Positions 1 to 4,600 of a stretch of 5,197 nucleotides of DNA are shown one piece after another; position 1 is the first letter of the stretch, and every line of letters starts with the position of its first letter. The notes under the pieces are model-generated. The model saw only the letters and a list, made by a program, of their open reading frames with translations. It was not told the origin of the DNA and did not search any database. Position numbers and translations under genes: made by a program. Source of the stretch: CAYXPG01 sp964564845 (GTDB taxonomy: Bacteria; Planctomycetota; Phycisphaerae; Sedimentisphaerales; Anaerobacaceae); contig CAZMCN010000132.1 in the NCBI GenBank assembly GCA_964564845.1, positions 1-5,197 of the forward strand, read 5' to 3'.

Positions 1-9
1 GACATAGGC

Positions 10-60
10 ACGCTTTTACATAAAATAAGGTGTTTTCAGTGAACGCTTACAAAAATACGA
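10..60. repeat. Imperfect direct repeat upstream of mreB
   Basis: Two similar A/T-rich blocks begin with ACGCTT at positions 10 and 43, each continuing through ACA and an A-run to ATA. The offset is 33 bases, about three helical turns. They lie in the leader before mreB and could be regulator or polymerase contact sites, but no convincing -35/-10 pair is visible nearby. Chance similarity in A/T-rich DNA is quite possible. Confidence 0.25.
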
Positions 61-65
61 ATCGG

Positions 66-81
66 CGGGCACTGATGCCCG
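66..81 (+). promoter_or_regulatory. Small GC-rich hairpin in mreB leader
   Basis: CGGGC (66-70) and GCCCG (77-81) form a perfect 5-bp stem around a 6-base loop, ending 34 bases before the mreB start codon. No T-tract follows, so it is not a standard intrinsic terminator. It could be a leader RNA structure or a leftover of an upstream gene end. Function is unknown. Confidence 0.3.
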
Positions 82-115
82 GCGAATGAACTTTAACAAA
101 GCAAAGGAATGAATA

Positions 116-1213
116 ATGTTGTTATTGAAAGAAACAAAGAGACTAATTGATATAATTTTAGGTTATCTCTCAGGCTTTTTCGGTATGGATATCGGCGTTG
201 ACCTCGGAACTTGCACTACCTTGATAAGTGTACGCGGTAAGGGCATTGTCCTCGACGAACCCTCTGTAGTTGCCGTTAGGAGAGGAACCAATATTGTTCT
301 GAACGGCGGCAACGCCGTTGGTTCGGTTGCTCACGAAATGCTTGGCAAAACACCGGGCTCAATCAGTGCCATAAGACCTCTGAAGAATGGTGTAATCAGC
401 GATTTCGAAGCCACTGAGGCAATGTTAGGTTACTTTATCAAAAAGGCGCAAGGTCGAAACGGGACATACTTAGGCAAACCCCGAGTGGTAGTTGCCGTAC
501 CAAGTGGAATAACCCAAGTTGAACGGCGTGCCGTCGTCGAAAGTGTCGAGCGTGCGGGAGCCCGTAAGGTTTATCTGGTTGGTGAGCCGATGGCAGCTGG
601 AATCGGTTCTATGCTACCAATTGCAAATCCTACTGCCTCAATGATAGTTGATATTGGAGGCGGAACGACGGAAGTTGCGTTAATAAGCTTAGCTGATATC
701 GCCTGCTGTGAATCAATCCGCGTTGGGGGCGATGCTATGGATGAGGCGATAATTAACCATCTCAAGAGAACTTACAACTTGCTTGTTGGTGAATCAAGAG
801 CTGAAAAAGTGAAGATAGAAATTGGTTCTGCCTCGCCTCTGGAAGAAGAATTAACAATGGAAGTAGCCGGCAGAGATACCGTCACAGGCATGCCGAGAAA
901 AATTATTATAACAAGTGAGGAAATTCGTGAATCGCTGGAGGAGCCGATAGCTGCAATCATAAATGCAGTTACCGGAACGCTTGAAAGAACCAAGCCTGAA
1001 TTAGCCGCCGACTTAATCGACAATGGTATTCATATTTGCGGCGGCGGCTCACTATTGCGGGGAATGGATACTGTGCTGGCAAATGCTACAGGTTTGAAGG
1101 TCAAAAGAGTCGAGGAGCCGCTGAAGTCCGTAGCGAAAGGCACCAACACATACATAGAGAATATGGAAATGTGGAAAGACATAATAGAGCACCCCGAGTA
1201 CAAAATGGTATAA
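116..1213 (+). CDS. mreB: Rod shape-determining protein MreB (bacterial actin)
   Basis: A 365-residue actin-fold ATPase of the MreB family, which polymerises under the inner membrane and guides the elongation machinery. Visible motifs are phosphate-1 loop DLGTCTT (29-35), the segment VVAVPSGITQVERRAV (125-140) with the likely catalytic Glu136, phosphate-2 loop DIGGGTTE (179-186), RVGGDAMDEAIINHL (202-216) and the adenosine motif ICGGGSLLRG (307-316). Length is slightly above the usual 335-350 because about 23 residues precede MDIGVDLG. This N-terminal piece is rich in Leu, Ile and Phe with a few charges, like a membrane-binding amphipathic helix. The ATG at 116 is chosen because AAAGGA (103-108) sits 7 bases upstream; ATG at 185 is an internal alternative without a comparable site. 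First gene of the probable mreB-mreC-transpeptidase transcript. The family's usual GTANT is GTCTT here, a mild variant. Identity is secure. Confidence 0.97.
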   Translation: MLLLKETKRLIDIILGYLSGFFGMDIGVDLGTCTTLISVRGKGIVLDEPSVVAVRRGTNIVLNGGNAVGSVAHEMLGKTPGSISAIRPLKNGVISDFEATEAMLGYFIKKAQGRNGTYLGKPRVVVAVPSGITQVERRAVVESVERAGARKVYLVGEPMAAGIGSMLPIANPTASMIVDIGGGTTEVALISLADIACCESIRVGGDAMDEAIINHLKRTYNLLVGESRAEKVKIEIGSASPLEEELTMEVAGRDTVTGMPRKIIITSEEIRESLEEPIAAIINAVTGTLERTKPELAADLIDNGIHICGGGSLLRGMDTVLANATGLKVKRVEEPLKSVAKGTNTYIENMEMWKDIIEHPEYKMV

Positions 1214-1287
1214 AGAATATGAATATGACGGAGTTACTAACGAATCTTATTGTATGTCTCTGCAGCAGTTAGATATTCTAAATAGAT

Positions 1288-2130
1288 ATGGTGAAGAAAC
1301 GAGTCAAAATTTCCGGACGAGCGCTATTTACCTGGCTTATGTTAGGCGGTTTTATTCTTCTGTTTTCCCCCCAAAGTTTGACAAGCAAATTACGGTTCGC
1401 TTTTGTTCGCGTTTTTCACAGGCCTTTAAGTATCTGTAGAGATTTTCAACTGGCGGTATGTAAACAGCCACCATTGACAAATGTTGTCGACCGAAACAAA
1501 TACATCAAGCTTCGGAATCATCTCGCCAACAATATACAATGGTTACATCAAGAATATCAAAAGGTTGAAGAGCTATCCGGATTGCGCAACAGGTCTGTTT
1601 GGAATGGCGTCAATTTTGTGTTGGCTGACGTCATAACAGCCTTTGTAGATGGTTCGCGCAGTGAGATTGTTATCAACCGCGGCAAGATTGACGGCTTAGC
1701 TGAGGGCCAGTTTGTTCTGGACCAACACAGTATCATCGGAACTATATCCGAGCTTGATTCTCGCACGTCTCGGGTCCAATTGGTTACGGACCTCAAATTC
1801 AAAGTAGCGGTCAAGATAGGACAATTAAACGTACAAGGTATAATGCAGGGCAACGGCAATAATTCAGCCAAGATTCAACTGCTCCCTAAAAAGCATAAAA
1901 TCAAAACCGGCGAGATTGTTTATGTCCGGAAAAAACCCGGCTTCTTAGATATCCCCATGATAGTAGGAACAGTAACACAGTGTAAGACGGACGGTGAAAA
2001 TCCTCTGCTCTGGGACATAATGGTGAAACCGGTATGTGACATACAAAGCATAAATAGTGTTGTCGTGATAGTAATGAATTCGCAGGAGCAGGATCAGACT
2101 CAATACGCCGAACAACCGGCAGATTCTTAG
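1288..2130 (+). CDS. mreC: Rod shape-determining protein MreC
   Basis: A 280-residue bitopic membrane protein matching MreC, the periplasmic scaffold linking MreB filaments to elongation-specific penicillin-binding proteins. It shows a basic N-terminus (KKRVK), one membrane segment at about 12-27, a helical and probably coiled-coil stretch at about 69-99, then the beta-rich MreC domain from about 105 to 265. Family-like segments are INRGKIDGLAEGQFV (129-143), IIGTISELDSRTSRVQLVTD (149-168) and VGTVTQ (226-231). The tail after about 265 is short, Gln-rich and probably disordered. An in-frame stop at 1279-1281 limits the start to ATG 1288 or the adjacent GTG 1291. Neither has a clear Shine-Dalgarno site, unlike the neighbouring genes, so initiation may be weak or rely on the A/T-rich leader. 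The 74-base gap after mreB fits an operon. No mreD follows. Confidence 0.92.
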   Translation: MVKKRVKISGRALFTWLMLGGFILLFSPQSLTSKLRFAFVRVFHRPLSICRDFQLAVCKQPPLTNVVDRNKYIKLRNHLANNIQWLHQEYQKVEELSGLRNRSVWNGVNFVLADVITAFVDGSRSEIVINRGKIDGLAEGQFVLDQHSIIGTISELDSRTSRVQLVTDLKFKVAVKIGQLNVQGIMQGNGNNSAKIQLLPKKHKIKTGEIVYVRKKPGFLDIPMIVGTVTQCKTDGENPLLWDIMVKPVCDIQSINSVVVIVMNSQEQDQTQYAEQPADS

Positions 2131-2140
2131 GTGGTCAAGG

Positions 2141-2158
2141 AAAAAAGTAAAGTTTTTT
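2141..2158 (+). repeat. A6/T6 inverted repeat between mreC and the transpeptidase gene
   Basis: AAAAAA (2141-2146) and TTTTTT (2153-2158) are separated by GTAAAG, giving a weak all-A/U hairpin just before the strong ribosome site of the next gene. It is too weak for a confident terminator; it may only be an A/T-rich spacer. Confidence 0.3.
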
Positions 2159-2181
2159 AACAATCGATAAGGAGAATCAAG

Positions 2182-3207
2182 ATGGAACATTATCCTCTGA
2201 GGTACTCCGGCGGACGGAGACGCCGAAGCAGAAAATGGGCATACATTATTTCAGTGTTATTGATTATTCTTGCGATGAAAATCTTTATTCGTGGTTCTAA
2301 TCCTACTTCTGTTGTTGGCAATGCGGACGAATTCAGCACCTTTACAAACAGCCTCCAAACAGAGAACAGCGCGGTGCTGACTGCTCCAAATCCTACATCG
2401 GAGCTAAACCTGGATGAAATACCCACCTCACTTTCTGAATCCAATCCCGAATTAACCGCTGTTATCGACGATGTTATGGCCTGCATCAATGCAGAGCCTC
2501 CCCGAATTATAGACGCACGTAACAAACTAAACCAAATGCTGTCAATGCCTATGAGCAGGCAGCAATTGGCATTTGTCAAAAAACAACTCTCAAAGCTTTC
2601 AGATAAATGGCTGTTCAGCAGGACTGTCTTTCCAGAGGATACTCTTTGCGGCAGTTATAAGGTCGAACTGGCAGACCAGTTTGTAAAGCTTGGTAAGAGG
2701 TTTAAGGTGCCCTACGAAATCCTTATGCGGATTAACAACATTAGCAACCCCAAAGCTCTGCGAGCAGGAGGCGCGATAAAAATTATTAACGGGCCGTTCC
2801 ATTGCAAAATATATCGTTCTGCTTTTACAATGGATTTATATCTTCAAGATACTTTCATACGAAGTTTTTCTGTGGGTCTTGGCAAGCCCGGAACCGAAAC
2901 ACCAACAGGATGTTGGGTGGTTAAACCCGGCGGTAAATTGATATCACCTACCTGGACTGATCCGACTACCGGCAAAACATATGAGGCCGAGAATCCTGAT
3001 TACCCCTTAGGAACAAGATGGATAGGGTTGGAAGGTACTAAGGGTGCTGCCAAAGACAGGACCGGCTTTGCTATTCATGGTACGAAAAATACAGAAGAAA
3101 TAGGTACAGCGGGGTCACAAGGATGTATCCGGCTTTATAATGATGATGTAATACTGCTGTATGATTTGCTGATGCCCGGTGTATCACAAGTTATAGTCGT
3201 CGAATAA
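2182..3207 (+). CDS. Membrane-anchored LysM and L,D-transpeptidase (YkuD) protein
   Basis: A 341-residue protein predicted to make 3-3 peptidoglycan cross-links, or to attach other molecules to the wall, in the periplasm. Order of parts: Arg-rich start (RRRRSRK, 12-18), a membrane segment or uncleaved signal anchor at about 19-36, an Asn/Pro/Thr/Ser-rich linker to about 88, a helical region at about 90-145, a LysM-like peptidoglycan-binding domain at about 158-203 (YKVELADQFVKLGKRF through LRAGGAIKII), and a YkuD domain at about 208-341. The catalytic motif is HGTKN with His299 and SQGCIR with Cys315 and Arg317. The common SHGC reads SQGC here; this position varies among homologues, so activity is still expected. 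PTGCWVV (241-247) and YPLGTRWIGL (274-283) are also typical. TAAGGAG (2168-2174) lies 7 bases before the ATG, a strong ribosome site that fixes the start. It follows mreC by 51 bases and occupies the place where mreD often lies. Confidence 0.93.
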   Translation: MEHYPLRYSGGRRRRSRKWAYIISVLLIILAMKIFIRGSNPTSVVGNADEFSTFTNSLQTENSAVLTAPNPTSELNLDEIPTSLSESNPELTAVIDDVMACINAEPPRIIDARNKLNQMLSMPMSRQQLAFVKKQLSKLSDKWLFSRTVFPEDTLCGSYKVELADQFVKLGKRFKVPYEILMRINNISNPKALRAGGAIKIINGPFHCKIYRSAFTMDLYLQDTFIRSFSVGLGKPGTETPTGCWVVKPGGKLISPTWTDPTTGKTYEAENPDYPLGTRWIGLEGTKGAAKDRTGFAIHGTKNTEEIGTAGSQGCIRLYNDDVILLYDLLMPGVSQVIVVE

Positions 3208-3248
3208 AAAACGATGAAGTGTTTTTAGGACTGTAACTGTATTTGAAT

Positions 3249-3264
3249 AAGTAAGTGATTACTT
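3249..3264 (+). repeat. A/T-rich hairpin in the 3' untranslated region
   Basis: AAGTAA (3249-3254) and TTACTT (3259-3264) form a perfect 6-bp stem around GTGA, 42 bases past the transpeptidase stop codon. It is weak and has no T-tract. It may be an RNA stability element or chance. Confidence 0.3.
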
Positions 3265-3320
3265 GCGGTGATATTAAGAAGCAGCCTTAGCGTGTAAGCT
3301 ATAGTTTGTATTGTTTAAAT

Positions 3321-3361
3321 GGTCGCGAGTTCTGGTTGAATCCATACTTGCGGCCTTTTTT
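3321..3361 (+). terminator. Intrinsic terminator of the mreB-mreC-transpeptidase unit
   Basis: GGTCGCGAGT (3321-3330) pairs with ATACTTGCGG plus CC (3346-3355) as a 10-bp stem containing two G-U pairs. An inner TGG/CCA stem (3333-3335 with 3342-3344) closes a TTGAAT loop. Six T residues (3356-3361) follow directly. This is a textbook hairpin plus T-tract on the + strand. It lies about 113 bases after the transpeptidase stop, so the transcript would carry a long 3' untranslated tail. No competing gene lies between them. Confidence 0.78.
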
Positions 3362-3437
3362 ATTGCGCGTAGTAAAGGTTCGCCTAATTTGTTTTTCTCC
3401 TTGGGCCTATAAAAACTCTACTGTCTTTGCTAAAGGC

Positions 3438-3469
3438 CTGCAAATGGTTTTTTTCACACCGTTTTGCAG
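3438..3469. repeat. Inverted repeat upstream of the 3D-gene promoter
   Basis: CTGCAAA (3438-3444) and TTTGCAG (3463-3469) are perfect 7-base inverted arms 18 bases apart. A further GGT/ACC pairing is possible inside (3446-3448 with 3458-3460). The right arm ends 8 bases before the -35 element. It could be a binding site for a dimeric regulator or a remnant hairpin. No known regulator consensus is recognised. Confidence 0.35.
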
Positions 3470-3477
3470 TTATACAC

Positions 3478-3506
3478 TTGAATTAAAAGAAGCTTTGTGG
3501 TATAAT
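3478..3506 (+). promoter_or_regulatory. Sigma-70-type promoter with extended -10 for the 3D-domain gene
   Basis: The -35 TTGAAT (3478-3483) and the -10 TATAAT (3501-3506) are separated by exactly 17 bases. TG at 3498-3499 gives an extended -10 (TGGTATAAT). Transcription would begin at about 3512-3514, leaving a leader of roughly 80 bases before the GTG start. It lies downstream of the terminator, which supports an independent transcript. The match is close enough that housekeeping-level expression is likely. Confidence 0.8.
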
Positions 3507-3580
3507 TCTATACATAGTTCAAAGATGGGGGCTGTAACATCGACAAGCTTTATATTATAGAAGTGTAGTAAATTTCTTCA

Positions 3581-3587
3581 AAGGGGG
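3581..3587 (+). promoter_or_regulatory. Ribosome binding site that decides the 3D-gene start
   Basis: AAGGGGG lies 7 bases before GTG 3595 but only 4 bases before the in-frame TTG 3592, so GTG 3595 is preferred. The ATG at 3588 abuts this site, is in another frame and meets a stop after six codons. Confidence 0.7.
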
Positions 3588-3594
3588 ATGTTTG

Positions 3595-4116
3595 GTGAAA
3601 AAGGCTAAGGCCAAAAGTTTTTGCGGTCTTTTTGCAAATCCGAAGCCTGCTCTCACTATGATTTTTCTCGTAACAATCATTTGTATCCTCGGTTATATCG
3701 TTGGTACGAGCTATGCAAATGGTAACAGCCGAGCGACTTTACTCAGCTCTACCGTGCTCAAACACGATATAAAAAGTTTAGACAACTCCGGAAACGAGGA
3801 CTCTGATGAATGGCTGACTGTACGAATGCGTGTTACCGCATATTGCCCGTGCCCAAAATGCTGCGGCAGATATTCGGATGGCATAACAGCAAGTGGCCAC
3901 AAAATATGCCTGGGCGACTTCTTTGTAGCCGCCGACAGGAAATACCCATTTGGAACTGAAATGATTGTCCCCGGCTACAAGAGCGGCGAGGCCGTAAAAG
4001 TTCTCGACAGGGGTGGCGTCATTCGCGGAAACCGGCTTGATGTATTCTTCGACTCTCACCAAGAGGCTCTGCAATGGGGTGTTAGGAACCTCGATGTTAA
4101 AGTACGCCGCAAATAA
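3595..4116 (+). CDS. Membrane-anchored 3D-domain protein (putative peptidoglycan lytic enzyme)
   Basis: A 173-residue protein from GTG 3595. It has a Lys-rich start (KKAKAK), a membrane segment at about 19-40 acting as a signal anchor, a linker to about 72, and a 3D domain at about 76-173. The 3D fold, named for three conserved Asp residues, is shared with MltA-type lytic transglycosylases and with Bacillus YocH/YuiC and Rpf-like wall proteins. Here the Asp candidates are Asp114 (AADRKYPFGT), Asp138 (VLDRGG) and Asp149 (RLDVFF), with the typical VTAYCPC opening at 80-86. A cluster of four Cys (84, 86, 89, 90; CPCPKCC) follows TAY, and Cys105 lies further on; these could form disulfides or bind metal outside the cytoplasm. 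The gene has its own promoter and no partner gene directly downstream. The 3D assignment is firm; the enzymatic reaction is inferred from the family. Confidence 0.88.
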   Translation: MKKAKAKSFCGLFANPKPALTMIFLVTIICILGYIVGTSYANGNSRATLLSSTVLKHDIKSLDNSGNEDSDEWLTVRMRVTAYCPCPKCCGRYSDGITASGHKICLGDFFVAADRKYPFGTEMIVPGYKSGEAVKVLDRGGVIRGNRLDVFFDSHQEALQWGVRNLDVKVRRK

Positions 4117-4600
4117 TACGCCCGAACCCGGCACGAGAAAAACAACCAATTAGACCACATTATTTCATATAAACAACAATCTCGACTCTTCGATTTTTTG
4201 TTCTACCACGGGCTGTTACATTGGAGGCAGTGGGTCTACTGCCAATCCTAATAAGTAAAGTTTCACATTTGTCATTGTCGAATTTAGAGCAAGAGCAAGT
4301 CCTGTTTAGTTATAGGACGTGCCGCTGCTAACAATTCGATGTTCTTCTTCAGCCATGCTAAACCGTAATCACAGTATTGTTATCCCCATAACATTTATTT
4401 CATACAGCAGAGAGGGCATGCGCCATGTTCGTATGTACAAAATTTTTGAACAGTTGACAGATGTTTTGGCGCAGAATTCGATTTGATTCTGCAAAACTTA
4501 TAGTATTTGTGGGAAAATACCGAAGAATAAAAGGAAGTGTATCACTTATTATAGATTTACACAGAGCTAAACGAACCAACAGAATAATCAGACTTGGCAA
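4117..4600. other. Apparently gene-free gap holding an OmpA-domain relic
   Basis: No intact gene is visible in these 484 bases and no hairpin with a T-tract follows the 3D gene. The minus strand carries a degraded OmpA-family domain over most of the stretch (4160 to about 4531). A perfect TTGACA at 4454-4459 lacks a good -10 partner. The last part (about 4532-4600) is the leader of the final gene and shows neither a convincing promoter nor a good ribosome site. Confidence 0.6.
4160..4531 (-). pseudogene. Decayed OmpA-family C-terminal domain (peptidoglycan-associating)
   Basis: Read on the minus strand, 4255-4160 gives an ending IGSRPTASN, then VTARGRTKNRRVEIVVYMK and a TAA stop. This is the classic end of OmpA/MotB-type domains, where a (G)SRP-x-ASN and A-x-GR-x-KNRRVEI pattern is conserved. 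Farther upstream in the same frame, 4519-4472 gives YFPTNTISFAESNRIL, then a helical stretch to about 4403, resembling the start of the same domain (YF-x-x-N-S ... E-S-x-x-IL). In another frame, about 4351-4309 gives GTSYN, like the GT-x-x-YN motif in the middle. In-frame stops (minus codons at 4400-4402, 4358-4360 and 4310-4312) and frame changes break it. From YF to the end is about 119 codons, close to a whole domain. Such domains bind diaminopimelate peptidoglycan and anchor the outer membrane. Confidence is good for the C-terminus and modest for the rest; base-calling errors instead of decay are possible. Confidence 0.6.

Larger units (their letters stand above)
3208..3594. other. Intergenic region holding a terminator and a promoter
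   Basis: These 387 bases separate the mreBC-transpeptidase unit from the 3D-domain gene. From left to right they hold a small A/T-rich hairpin (3249-3264), a strong intrinsic terminator (3321-3361), a T-rich spacer, an inverted repeat (3438-3469), a near-consensus promoter (3478-3506), an untranslated leader of about 80 bases, and the ribosome site AAGGGGG (3581-3587). A + strand open frame at 3306-3560 crosses the terminator and promoter and encodes nothing recognisable, so I treat the region as non-coding. Confidence 0.8.

Noticed and set aside
1036..1272. 78-codon + strand frame overlapping the end of mreB.
   Set aside because: Most of it is an out-of-frame shadow of conserved mreB sequence; only its last 17 codons lie outside mreB and they show no independent support.
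2141..2158. A6/T6 hairpin as a terminator after mreC.
   Set aside because: An all-A/U stem is too weak, and the next gene follows closely with a strong ribosome site, which favours read-through.
3321..3355. Possible tRNA-like element, because GGTTGAATCC resembles a T-loop and the ends pair.
   Set aside because: It is only 35 bases long with no anticodon or D arms. The pairing and following T-tract are fully explained by a terminator.
3306..3560. 84-codon + strand open frame between the transpeptidase and 3D genes.
   Set aside because: It runs through the terminator hairpin and the promoter, has no ribosome site, and gives an unremarkable Phe/Leu-rich product.
4226..4243. GGCAGT/ACTGCC 6-bp hairpin as a terminator of the 3D gene.
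   Set aside because: No T-tract follows, and the bases are explained as part of the OmpA-relic coding sequence on the minus strand.
4454..4459. Perfect TTGACA as a -35 for the last gene.
   Set aside because: No acceptable -10 occurs 16-18 bases downstream (the best is TTCGAT), and it lies within the OmpA relic.
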